Assembly: GCF_018294505.1 (NCBI RefSeq) | Contig: NC_057807.1 | Span: forward strand, 268,618,075-268,682,074 | Length of the DNA: 64,000 nucleotides | From: Triticum aestivum | Lineage: Eukaryota > Streptophyta > Magnoliopsida > Poales > Poaceae | Direction of reading: 5' to 3' | The notes under the pieces: generated by a model | Databases searched by the model: none | The model's input: the letters and a program-made list of their open reading frames with translations, nothing else | What the model was told of the DNA's origin: nothing | Shown here: in pieces, positions 32,102 to 42,635 of the stretch | How positions within the stretch are numbered: position 1 is the stretch's first letter | How the letters are laid out: each line of letters opens with the position of its first letter | Made by a program: the position numbers and the translations under genes

Positions 32102-32952
32102 CTGTGAATAGATATAGATGAGGTAGAGTTGATGAGCATCGCAAAGTGTAGAGATTTTTGCAAAACAAATGAGTCAAAAACTTAGTTTTAGTTCTCTACT
32201 GAAATGATTTTGGAGCTACCGAATTGATAAACTCGGTGATACCGAAGCAACACTTGGAATCTAAACCGACGAACTCGGTTAGATCGAGTCACAGTTTGGT
32301 GGCACTGAGATTGCTAGGGTTTCACAGAGAATTGAACTCATTCACACCGATTTGTAGTTTTCAGTCAGACCGAAAAGAGCATGTGCAATGGCCTAAGCCA
32401 GATCGATGAGACCGATTTCTACGATTTAGTCGGTCCGAGATGAGTTCAGCGGAGAGCTAACCCTAAAATTTTCGAATCAAACTAACCCTAAGGAAGTTTT
32501 CTCTAGATAGATTGATTTCATACGTGGCAATAATCATGGCAGCGAGGAGGCAATTCGGAGACCCGAGGAGGCAGAATAGGGCACACGCGGGCTGAGGGGT
32601 TTTGAAGAAATTTCCAAAATCTCACCCGTGGGTATATATATCCCGACCCTGTCGGTGTGACCGAGTGGAACAACTCGGTGGCACCGATATGCAGAATCGT
32701 AAGCGGTTACTGCAACTCGATGTGACCGAAATGTTCAAATCGGTTGCACCGAGATGAAAACCTAGATCAACTTACTGAACTCGGTGTGACGGAAATGGAG
32801 GACTCAGTCAAACCGAAATGCACGAAGAGGTTTTGGAAGTTTAAGTCTACGACGAATCGGGGACTCCGAGTGCTCCTCATATAGAGTGGTTCAAATCAGA
32901 CTTGATCAAACTTTGTGATGTAGCATGAATAGAGTTTGAGACGAGAAAAGCA
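32102..32952 (-). repeat. Copia element leader with CGGTG..ACCGA motifs and TATA
   Basis: Two blocks of ACTCGGTGTGACCGA-like motifs (32225-32450 and 32655-32850) flank a TATATATA at about 32635. No pol domain, PBS or clear LTR end is visible. It may be an intron and promoter for the env-like ORF or a remnant of the 5' LTR of a non-autonomous copia copy. It stops abruptly at about 32952, where a truncated Gypsy LTR begins. Confidence 0.5.
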
Positions 32953-33255
32953 TACCTAGCTCTCGATTACTTGTTTCTTGACCTAACCCGCTGCCGGGTC
33001 TCACCTTTATATACACAGGTTGGGACCTGATGGCTTACAGAGTCCCGACCGGCTCACACAACATGACTGGCTCGGTTTCTAACTAGTCACGCCTTACGGA
33101 GCAAGTCTTCCTTCGGCGGTTCACAGGCCCCGGCCTTGGGCCTTCACCAGGCCTGCCTCTAAGAGCTATCATCTTCATACTTCTTCTTGGGCCTCCTTGG
33201 ACTTTCTTCATGTTAAACCGCCATCGGTGTAACCCGGCCCCTCCTGGGCGGGTAG
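32953..33255 (-). repeat. Truncated 3' LTR of Tat-lineage Gypsy element
   Basis: From CCTAGCTCTCGATTACTTG to CCCCTCCTGGGCGGGT it matches 48150-48445 closely. The outer ~210 bp of the LTR (equivalent to 47941-48149) are missing at the junction with the copia sequence, and the inner end diverges after GGGCGGGT. A TATATAAA on the minus strand (about 33008-33015) is the probable LTR TATA box. Confidence 0.8.
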
Positions 33256-33647
33256 GAAGTTGCGCGGTTAGTTGTTTAGCAATGTCTTCCAACCGCAGAT
33301 GCACCCCTTCTGTCCACGATTCAACCTCAACTCGCGAGTTCTTCTATTGCCGTAGTTATAGGGTTAATAATTACTTTCATTTTCTGAACTATTGTAGATC
33401 CAAAATTATAAGCAAAACCTGAAAAACCTGTTTATCCAGCACTTGGTGAAATTTTACTCCACTCCGGATCTGTAGATAACCGCTCCATCACCACCGTGGG
33501 GGCGGCTTAAATGAGATTTTGTAACCCTCCAAATGCCTGCCGGCTTACTTCTGAACCTTTTAAACCGCCAGTACTTATCTAAAGCTGATATTACTATTAC
33601 GAATTTAACCCACCAATATTTCCTTCTTAAACCTTACGTAACAAAAA
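33256..33647 (+). other. Spacer between Gypsy LTR and antisense ORF
   Basis: Non-coding region that would hold the promoter and 5' leader of the rightward antisense gene. ACCGCCAGTACTTATC and TAAACCG words repeat. A polypurine tract expected beside the LTR on the minus strand is not evident, in line with the damaged LTR edge. Confidence 0.4.
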
Positions 33648-36600
33648 TGACTAAGACTGTCACCTCGTGCAATTGGGTTTCTTCAATTGTCATGGAACAA
33701 ACTCTTAATGGGTATGTTCAGACGAGTGTACTGGCAGAAAAAAAATTCATCCACTGGCGGGTTCCAGGTCTAGAAGAAGCCAGACCTCAACCAAAGGAAA
33801 GTGAAGTTATAGTCTTTGCTGATCATATAAACCGGGGCTTCTCACCGCCCGGGTCAAAATTCTTCTGCGATGTACTGAACTTCTTTCAGCTCCATCCCCA
33901 AGACATCGGACCCAGTTCTGTTTCCAACATCTGAAACTTCCAAGTCTTTTGTGAAGTATATCTTCAGGAAGAGCCCAGTGTTGAACTTTTCAGAGAGTAC
34001 TATTATTTGAACCGCCATACTGAATTCACCGACAGACCCAGCTTAGAGCTTGGTGGAATCTCAATCCGACGACGAAGAGATGCTATCTTCCCCTCTGCCG
34101 CACTTCCCAGTCACTCTAAAGACTGGAATCAGACTTGGTTTTACTGCCAAGACACGTCTCCATCTGATGAAAATCCTCTGTCGGGTTTCCACGACTGTCG
34201 TCTTAGCCCAAAGCATCCACTTCCGGACCGGCTTAGCACCGCTGAACCGGCTAAGTATATGCCTACCTTTTCAAAGGTAAGGGCCTTGCTGGCTAATGGA
34301 TTAATCGGTGTCGACCTAGTCCGTTGCTGGGTTGCTTGGTGGATCATGCCTTTGAGCCACCGACCTGGCTTGATGTGTGCATATACTGGTGATGTCAAAG
34401 ATCCACAGCGCCACTGTCAAGTGCGTTTGGATGAAAAAGCAATCAACGAAATGACCAAAACACTACTTGGGGAAAGTTTAGACTGCTACAGCAAGTCGGG
34501 GTTGAATCCCTTCTACACTCTTAACCCGGCTCCATATGTAAGTGTTCAAACCTATTTACTTTACTCATCATTGTGTAAAACTGCATATTCTTATCTTCAT
34601 TTGGTTTACACAGGCCGTCTCTGCCTTTTGGAACAAGAAGTATCAAGATAAACCGGCCAAAAAGGCCAGAGCAAATACCAAGGCCTCGAAGAAGAACAAG
34701 AAGAAATCAGACACCTCAGAGCTATTTGCCCTGGAAAATGAGAAGGATGTAGAACTTGATTCTCTTGGTTCCTTTTTTATGCACCTTATTAAAGCTGACT
34801 CCTCTCAAGATGATGTGGAGACCAGCCAAGCAGACACTAAAGAGGTAACTATTATTTCCTCCGACTTAGAGCCTTTGCCAAGACAGAAAGTTTGGCAAGT
34901 GACCCAGAAAGTAAGGTTTTCTCACCCTTTAGCTTACTTTGATCCAAATGTTATTTTGAAGCAACAACAGCATGAGACCAAACGCATGACCCAGAATAGC
35001 GGAGGTTGAGAACACTCCTCCGGATTACCAAACACACCGTCCCCTCACAAACGTTCGAAAAGAGGTGCCTCAGAATTCAATCCCCTCTTATCCAAAGGCG
35101 GGTCTTATTCATCAAGAACTTAACCCTCCAACCCAATTTATCAGGGAACTCCTCATTCATCTTCTAGCGACTCATCACAGACCCGAATGCCTGCCTTCAA
35201 GATTGCCCCTGGGTAATGAAATTTTGACTTTGTTGCTTTAACACCTATACACTGATATACTTACATCCTCATTTCTTATTTTCAGTGGGATAGCAAAACC
35301 AAGCAAGAAACTGAAGATGAATAAGCTGGCCGAAGACCCTGAAGTCCATGAGCCGGAAAACAAACGCCAGCATCTGAAGCCTTAGCTCAAAACCCTGAGG
35401 ATATTGCTGATGACCGGCCACTAGAAATTCATGACACCCCTGTGGATCCTATGAGTGTTGACCCATCGGGTGCTAAGCCGCTAAGCCCCGCCAATCCTGC
35501 TGATGATGTTTTGATTACTAGCACTGGCTCTGTAGAGCCAGGAAATCCTACCATTCTGGCCAAGCATTCTACCAAGGAAGAGTTAGTTGAAAGGACCGAA
35601 GCCAAATTTGATATCGCTAACTACTCACACTTGGGCGTTAATGAATTATTCTCTGGCTATCTCAGTCAACTGCATGTTGGTCGTGATCTCAAGGTGAACA
35701 TAATCAAGAAGATGCGTCAGAAATATGAGGTATGAACATCTGCTTCCTCCATTTGTACACTCATTCAGCCCCCAAGTCTTAGCCATAGGAAAAGATTTAT
35801 TGAGTATGGTGAAGACTTTAATCAGTATTTCATAGCAAATTTCGAGCTATAGCCCCCATGAACCGGCTTTTCTTGATAAAAATGAGCTGGATCATTTCTA
35901 TCATCTTCAAAAATAAAACTTCACCTCATAGCCTCCACGGGCCGGCTTATCTGAAAAAAGATGAGCCGAATCTCTCTTCAACTTAGAGTGAAAAGAACTT
36001 TCTCACACATTAGCCCCCAAGTGCCAAGTGATTTGCTTGCAAAGGGCTTGGGACTTGTATGTATATTGTTTCCTGGCAAATTTGTTTATCATTGTTTCAC
36101 TCTTATTTGTAGGAGGCCTCAACTCACGATAAATCCTAGTTGGTCGATTTAAATACCAGGCTTGAGCGTCAAGAAGCTGAGACCTGCAAAGCTGATTCCA
36201 AGTTTAAGTTTAGCTTGGATGAAAATGAGAAGATCAAAGCCAGATTTGCTACAGAGAGATCCACTTGGGATGAGGAGAAAGCTGCCTTGATGCAAAGATC
36301 AAAGACTGCTGAATCTTCTTTGAAAGAGGCCACTACAGAATTGACCGTATTAAAGCGCCATATTTCTCAGATGACCGCTGCTATCTTTGGTAAGTAATTA
36401 AGGATGCTTTAACCATTTCCAATTTTTAACTTTTAATCCGCCTGGTGACTTATCTGCGCGCTCATTAAACAGGTCCCAGGAGTGCCAACCTTGGCCAGGA
36501 CATGTTGGTGAAGCTGAAGGCGGTTTATACTTTGGTGGAGCAACTATACACAGGCACTCAACAAACCATAGCAGCCATCTTGCCCAGTAAACAGCCACCT

Positions 36601-37121
36601 TCACTTATCAGGGAGGTATTGGACAAGCTATCTGTCATGCCCCAAATGATTGAAGAGATAGAGTGATCATCCGCCAGAGCTGGTGCTATTAATGTGTTGA
36701 GTCAGGCTAAAGCATGGCAGGCAAAGCTAGACCCGGCGGAGATGGCTACTAGTTGTCCGAGTCTCAAAGAAGACGGGTCTCCCTTCAAGGAAAAAGATTT
36801 TGCCAATTGTGTGAAGGAGATGCGTCCCCTGGCAAGCAAGCTGGCCGATGAAATTGATCTATCTAGATACCAGGCGGCTTACACGATGGAAAACACAAAC
36901 GTGAGAGCGCCGGCTTATGAAGTTGTTGATCTCATCCCTCAATGCGTAAGCACACCTTTGCTCCTGTTGTTGATCCGTCCACACTTATAGATGATGAAGC
37001 TGTGCTTCAAGCCTTAACGAGCATTGAATGGACATCATTTGACCTCCAGACGATGGAAGGAGAAGAAGAACCGACGCAGGGTAACACAGAGTCTTCAACC
37101 CGCCAGGACCAAAACAACTGA
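33648..37121 (+). pseudogene. Tat Gypsy antisense ORF (putative gypsy-type transposon protein)
   Basis: Runs opposite to pol between integrase and the 3' LTR, the position of the extra antisense gene in Tat elements. Its function is unknown. From ATG 33648 it shows CNWVSSIVMEQTLNGYV, VFADHINRGFSPPGSKFF, FFQLHPQDIGPSSVSNI, a TGA at 33932-33934, then the same frame continues with YLNRHTEFTDRPSLELGG, DWNQTWFYCQDTSPSDENP and LIGVDLVRCWVAWWIMPLSHRPG. A GT-AG intron (34540-34612) leads to a lysine-rich exon (AVSAFWNKKYQDKPAKK). Later exons are frame-damaged: an acidic/Pro part (about 35340-35730), a coiled coil (36140-36391, LNTRLERQEAETCKADSK), AKAWQAKLDPAEMA (about 36709) and a terminal STRQDQNN at 37121. 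The family match is strong; the later exon joints are approximate. Confidence 0.8.
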
Positions 37122-37310
37122 TCTGAGGGGCGACTCTTAGACCGTGGCATAGAGCTTCTTTATGAAAAACTCTAAATTTTTGGGCTTGTGAAGGCCTTGT
37201 AATAGGCTATTTTGAAACAATGATCTCACATGCCATCCTGCATGTTTATCTTCTGAATACTTTAAACCGCAGATCTGACGTGGAAGATTCATCGTTTGCG
37301 CTTATAATAC

Positions 37311-37625
37311 CCCCAAGTGACCAATAAGATGGCAGGTGGGCCGAATCAAGATGGTGAGCATAGCTATGTTCATTGAACAGGAAGCCCCCAAGTGACCAAT
37401 AAGACAGCAGGTAGGCCGGATCAAGAGGGTGGGCATAGCTATGTTCATTGAACAGGAAGCCCCCAAGTGGCCAATAAGACGGCATGTAGGCTGGATCAAG
37501 AGGGTGAGCATAGCTATGTCCATTGAACAGGAAGCCCCCAAGTCACCAATAAGACAACGGGTAGGCCGGATGAAGAGGGTGAGCATAGCTATGTTCATTG
37601 AACAGGAAGCCCCCAAGTGACCTTA
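37311..37625. repeat. 75-bp minisatellite, ~4 copies
   Basis: GAAGCCCCCAAGTGACCAAT starts at 37381, with variants at 37456, 37531 and 37606 spaced exactly 75 bp, plus a partial copy from 37311. The period is a multiple of three, so open frames persist on both strands without being a gene. It lies between the 3' ends of the convergent antisense ORF and pol. Confidence 0.93.
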
Positions 37626-37758
37626 TGAACAGGCAATAAAGGCTCAGATACTTAGAAATAAAACGACAGAGGCCCTGAATTATCAGGGATGCCAGCTTTA
37701 TTATAGTGATCATAGTATATACACTGAATAAAGTATGTACAACATAAGAGCCAGTGGC

Positions 37759-39218
37759 TCAAGTGTAATATGGCCAAAGATGAGCGATGTTCCATGGTCG
37801 GCGGGCCTCCTCCCATGTTCGCAAATCCTTGTGTTCTTGAATATCAATGAGGTAGTATGACCCATTGTTCAAGTTCTTGTTGATCACAAAAGGTCCTTCC
37901 CAAGGTGGGTATAATTTATGCATATCTGTTCGATCTTGGATCAGCCGGAGCACCAAGTCGCCTTCTTGAAAGGTCCGGGTCTTAACCCGGCGGCTATGGT
38001 AGCAACGCAGATCTTGCTGGTATATCGCCGAACAAGCCACCACAAGGTCACACTCTTCATCCAACATATCAATAGCATCCTAACATGCTTTTTCATTATC
38101 AGCTTCAACATAAGCCACCACGCGGGGCGAGTCATGACGGATATCGCTTGGAAGAACCGCCTCGGCCCCGTAAACTATGAAGAAAGGCATGTATCCTGTT
38201 GATCTATTAGGGGTGGTGTTGATACTCCACAACTCTACGGGTAACTCCTCGACCCAATAACCTGGCATCCTTTGCAAAGGGACCATAAGTCGGGGTTTTA
38301 TCCCTCTTAAGATTTCTTGATTAGCTCTTTCAGCTTAACCATTGGACTGCAGGTGAGCTACTGATGAGACGTCAAGATGAATATGCTCTCATTGATAGAG
38401 TTCTTTCATAGCACCTTTGGATAGATTAGTGCCATTATCAGTTATGATGCTGTGAGGGTAACCAAAATGGAAGATTACTTTTCATGAATTGAACCACCGT
38501 TGCTGTATCACACTTGCTGGCCGGTTCTGCTTCAACACACTTAGTAAATTTATCAACTGCCACCAAGAGGTGGGTCTTCTTATCCTTAGACCTCTTGAAA
38601 GGTCCAACCATATCAAGCCCCCAGACCGCAAACGGCCAAGTAATTGGAATCATCCTCAATTCTTGAGCTGGCACATGAGCCTACGAGAATGTTTCTGACA
38701 GCCATCACACTTACTAACCAGATCCTTTGCATCAGCATGAGCCGTCAACGAGTAAAAGCCATGCCGGAAAGCTTTAGCCAAAAGAGATATAGAGCCGGCA
38801 TGATGGCCACAATCACCTTCATGTATCTCCCTTGGTATCTCACGGCCTTCTTCAGGAGAAACACAGCGCTGGAACACGACTATGACACTTCATTGGTTTA
38901 ACTTGCCATTGACAATAGTCATAGACTTAGACCACCGGTTTGTTTGCTTGGCCAAAGTTTCATCCTCAGGTAACTCTCTTCGGGTCATATAAGCCAAATA
39001 GGGAACTGTCCAATAAGGGATGGCGTGGAGAGCCACCACCAACTGTGCCTCCAAGTCAGGAACTGCAAGATCTTCTTCGGAAGGTAACTTAACTGAAGGA
39101 TTATGAAATACATCAAGAAAAACATTAGGTGGCTTAAAGCGTCAGCTACCTCGTTCTTCCTGCGATCAACATGCTCCACTTGGTAACCCTTGAAGTGACC
39201 AACAATATTATCAACCGT
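37759..39218 (-). pseudogene. Tat Gypsy integrase region, degenerate
   Basis: Read leftward: the His/Cys zinc-binding domain (EIHEGDCGHHAG...KCDGCQ, about 38820-38720), the core with WGLDMVGPF holding the first catalytic Asp (about 38620), SIITDNGTNLS holding the second (about 38440), then SNG.AERANQEI near the third acidic residue, PVELWSINTTPN and FFIVYGAEAVLPSD, ending LRTWEEARRPWNIAHLWPYY at 37759. Integrase would insert the cDNA. There are several in-frame stops (e.g. TAA within SNG.AERAN) and frame changes near 38460. It is recognisable throughout but non-functional. Confidence 0.85.
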
Positions 39219-39836
39219 CTAGCGATAAGCCGCCATGAGCGGGCCTTTAGAATCCCAAGTGCCTGAAACTTGCCGAGCCACCAGATCCGAGTCGCCAAAA
39301 CACCTGATCCGGCTTAAATTCATCTCTTTGGCCACCCGCTGGCCATGGAGAAGGGCCTCGTACTCAGCTGCATTATTAGTGCAAAGAAACATAAACCTTA
39401 AAACATAGCAAAACTTGTCACCTCGTGGGAAAGTCAAAATAACTCCAGCCTCCAAGCCCTCCACCTGCCTAGACCCATCAAAGTGAATTGCCTAGTAAGT
39501 GTTATCCGGCTTCTCCTCAGGTGTTTGCAGTTCTGTCCAGTCATTGATGAAATCCACAAGAGCCTGAGACTTGATAGATGTCCTTGGCATATATTTCAAA
39601 CCATGAGGTCCAAGATCAATGGCCCACTTGGCCACTCGGCCGGTGGCTTCTCTGTTTTGGATAATATCACCTAAGGGAGTAGAGCTGACCACAGTAATAG
39701 GATGACCAAGAAAATAATGTTTTAACTTGCGGCTGGCCGTGAACACCCCATATACTAGCTTCTGCCAATGTGGGTATCTTTGTTTAGACTCAATTAAGAC
39801 CTCACTGACATAATAAGCCACAGATACACATAACAA
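39219..39836 (-). pseudogene. Gypsy RNase H plus second (archaeal-type) RNase H
   Basis: The part at 39836-39492 (SVAYYVSEVLIESKQRYPHWQKL, VYGVFTASRKLKHYFLGHPI) is the end of RT and the normal Gypsy RNase H. 39490-39219 (MEGLEAGVILTFPRGDKF, CTNNAAEYEALLHGQRVAKE, CFGDSDLVARQVSG) is a second RNase H with Glu and Asp of the active site visible, a hallmark of Tat-lineage elements. It would degrade the RNA template. It directly abuts protease sequence at 39836, so the RT is missing. A stop precedes 39481. Confidence 0.8.
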
Positions 39837-40081
39837 GGACGCGCCATAAACTTGGCGTAAGTTGGCCGTCCAAACAGAGCGTGATAGGGGCTTTTGATCT
39901 TGACTACTTCAAAGTTCAATGTCTCTGCCCTGTAATTATGTTCATTGCCCATTGGGTATGCCGACTTACCAGGCACCACACCATGAAAGATTGTAGACGA
40001 TGACTTAAGATCTTTATCTGCCAAATTCATACAGCGAAAAGTATCATAATAAAGGATATTAGTGCTACTACCTCCATCCAT
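39821..40081 (-). pseudogene. Gypsy aspartic protease fragment fused to RNase H
   Basis: MDGGSSTNILYYDTF is the protease active-site region with a Gly replacing Ala or Val after Asp, followed by HALFGRPTYAKFMARPCYVY, normally the end of protease before RT. At 39821-39830 (TGTGTATCTG on the minus strand) the sequence jumps to the late RT/RNase H region. The shared decamer at the junction suggests a microhomology-mediated deletion of the whole RT. Protease would process the polyprotein. Confidence 0.8.
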
Positions 40082-40321
40082 AAGTACCTTAGTGAACTTG
40101 TAACTTCCAACCTAAGGGGCTACCACCAAAGCCGGTTGACCCGGATTGTCAATCCGGGGCCGGTGATCCTCACAGCTCCACACAACTGGCTGTCTTAACC
40201 ATTGTAAATACCGAGGAATGGCCGACTCAACGGCACTTACCGCTTGTTTATGAACCTTCTGACTTGCTTGCACAGGCTTGTGATGAAAACATGATATTGG
40301 CCGCTATTAAGCTGTTTTTGA
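40082..40321 (-). pseudogene. Gag-protease linker, degenerate
   Basis: Between the gag fragment and the protease the frame is broken. Short pieces on the minus strand are compatible with the gag-pro linker, but no motif is clear. Confidence 0.4.
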
Positions 40322-40612
40322 TTACTCTGATACCTCGACTATTGTTGTTGATTGCCCTGATTGGCTGCTGGTTAAAGCCACCCTGATTGCACCGACCTTG
40401 AAATCCAGAACCTGAGCCACCACCTCCAAAGTAGGGCCCGTGTGACCTGGACCCTGACCCGCCATGTGGGCCATTATTGTTATGGTGGTCCGGTCAAAGT
40501 CCCAGTTCTTATACTCCTGCATGATGAAACAATCCTTCCACATGTGAGTCGACGGCCTATCGGGACGAATATGCTTTGGGCAAGGCTGGTTTAACATCGC
40601 CTCAAGGTTGAC
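40322..40612 (-). pseudogene. Gypsy gag C-terminal fragment
   Basis: MLNQPCPKHIRPDRPSTHMWKDCFIMQEYKNW is the conserved C-terminal gag region found before the nucleocapsid part in Tat elements, followed by a Gly/Thr-rich stretch. The N-terminal side is cut at about 40612 by the nested element whose other side is 47051. Gag would form the RNA-packaging particle. Confidence 0.75.
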
Positions 40613-40617
40613 CTACG

Positions 40618-41671
40618 GGTCCATAGCCCCTCCGATGAAGTGTGAGTAGTTTACTTCAGACCTTCGGGTCCATAGCTAGTAGCTAGATGGCTTCTTCTCT
40701 CTTTTTGGATCTCAATACAATGTTCTCCCCCTCTCTCGTGGAGATCTATTCAATGTAATCTTGTTTTTGCGGTGTGTTTGTCGAGACCGATGAATTGTGG
40801 GTTTATGATCCAGTATTATCTATGGAAAATATTTGATTTTTCTCTGAATTATTTTATGTATGATTGAGTTATCTTTGCAAGTCTCTTCGAATTATCCTTT
40901 TTGGTTTGGCCAACTAGATTGGTAGTTCTTGCAATGGGAGAAGTGCTTAGCTTTGGGTTCAATCTTGCGGTGTCCTTACCCAGTGACAGAAGGGGCAGCA
41001 AGGCACGTATTGTATTGTACCATCGAGGATAACAAGACGGGTTTTTATCATATTGCATGAATTTATCCCTCTACATCATGTCATCTTGCTTACGATGTTA
41101 CTCTGTTTTTACTTAATACTCTAGATGCATGCTGGATAGCGGTCGATGAGTGGAGTAATAGTAGTAGATGCAGAATCGTTTCGATCTACTTGTTTTGGAC
41201 ATGATGCCTATATACATGATCATTGCCTAGATATACTCATAACTATGCTCAATTCTGTCAATTGCTCAACAGTAAATTGTTCACCCACCGTAGAATACTT
41301 ATGCTCTTGAGAGAAGCCACTAGTGAAACCTATGGCCCCCGGGTCTATTCTCATCATATCAATCTATATCACGTTATTTAGTTGTTTTGTTTTTAATTTG
41401 CCTTTACTTTTTACTTTGCATCTATCTATCAAAAATACCAAAAATATTATCTCTATCAGATCTCACTCTCGTAAGTGACCGTGAAGGGATTGGCAACCCC
41501 TAAGCGCTGGTTGCGAGTTGCTATCGTCTTGTGTAGGTATGAGGGACTTGTGCATGGTCTCCTACTGGATTGATACCTTGGTTCTCAAAAACTGAGGGAA
41601 ATACTTACACTACTTTACTGCATCATCCTCTCCTCTTCGGGAAAATCCAACGCATTTCTCAAGAGGTAGCA
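40618..41671 (+). repeat. 5' LTR of copy 1, truncated and rearranged
   Basis: Matches the 3' LTR from about 46010 to 47050 with few changes and ends at GTAGCA. The first ~530 bp, including the TGATACG start and the TATA region, are absent. The left edge ACCTACGGGTCCATAG|CCCCTCC joins two LTR passages that are normally about 60 bp apart and in the opposite order, so the end was rearranged rather than simply cut. Confidence 0.85.
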
Positions 41672-41682
41672 AGAAGAATTTG

Positions 41683-41700
41683 TGACGCCGTTGCCGGGGA
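41683..41700 (+). promoter_or_regulatory. Primer-binding site (tRNA-Asp), copy 1
   Basis: TGACGCCGTTGCCGGGGA differs at one base from TGGCGCCGTTGCCGGGGA, the complement of the 3' end of plant tRNA-Asp. It lies 11 bases after the LTR end, a slightly long spacer shared by all copies here. Confidence 0.8.
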
Positions 41701-41893
41701 GGCTCACGCAAGCAAGTTAACCATACCAAGTACCCATCGCAATCCCTATCTCTCGCATTACATTATTTGCCATTTGCCTCTCGTTTTTCTCTCCCCCACT
41801 TCACCCTTGCCGTTTTATTCGCCCCTCTTGCATTCGATCTTGTGTCTTCATGTACCTTCTTTTTTTGCTTGCATCTTCGCTTGCTAAAAGTTT

Positions 41894-42635
41894 ATGGATC
41901 CTCATCCACTTGCTAATCTCTTTAAGAGATCCAATTATGTTGAACCTATTGCTACTGAGTTGAGTGCACTAGATTATCTTTATGAGGTTTTGGTTTGAAA
42001 TTCCTGAATCTGAAAATTATGATGAAGAAATTTATGAAGAGATTCACGATAACTCCTTGAATAAAAAGCATGATTGCAATGATTTTCCTATAAATTCTCT
42101 TGATGTCAATTGTGCTAAAATTATGCAAAACCCTAAGCTTGGGGATGCTAGTTTTGCTATGTCTACTATTTGTTGCAATGATCACGATTGGGGTGATTTT
42201 TCTTATGATCTTGAAAATTTATTTAATCCCCATGATGAATATGAGATTGATAATATTGTTTGCAATGATACTGAAAGTGGGTTTGGAGAGGTCATGACTT
42301 TAGTTAATGATAATCCCACTATTTTGGAAGAGTGTCAACTTCGCATGCATGTGGACCGTGTTGAGAATATGTTATGTGATAGCTATATTGTTGAATTTTC
42401 TTATGATCCTACATGTAACTATTATGAGAGAGGAAAATATGGTCGTAATATTTTTCATGATAATAAATTACCTCTCGTTATGTTGAGATTGCTATTGTTT
42501 CTTTCCGCTTCCTTGCATATGCTAGTTTCTGCTTGCTATGATAATTTGTTTGCCTATAAGATGCCTATGCATAGGAAGTATGTTAGACTTAGATGTGTTT
42601 GTCACGTGTTTCTTGATGCTCTCTTTGTGCTTTAA
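41894..42635 (+). pseudogene. Unclassified ORF of the non-autonomous element, copy 1
   Basis: Starts MDPHPLANLFKRSNYVEP. One extra base near 41990, relative to the copy at 51885, causes a frame change. It continues with IPESENYDEEIYEEIHDNS, MQNPKLGDASFAMSTICCNDHDWGD, YDPTCNYYERGKYG, a hydrophobic stretch LPLVMLRLLLFLSASLHML, and YKMPMHRKYVRLR, ending at 42635. It is acidic and rich in Asn/Asp/Tyr with one possible membrane-spanning segment. I recognise no domain. The same ORF at the same place in copy 2 argues for an element-specific gene. Confidence 0.65.

Noticed and set aside
37246..37620. Minus-strand ORF with repeated SCSMNIAML segments
   Set aside because: An artefact of a 75-bp (25-codon) minisatellite; also open on the plus strand.
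37311..37625. CRISPR-like array
   Set aside because: The 75-bp units are contiguous repeats without unique spacers, in a plant genome.
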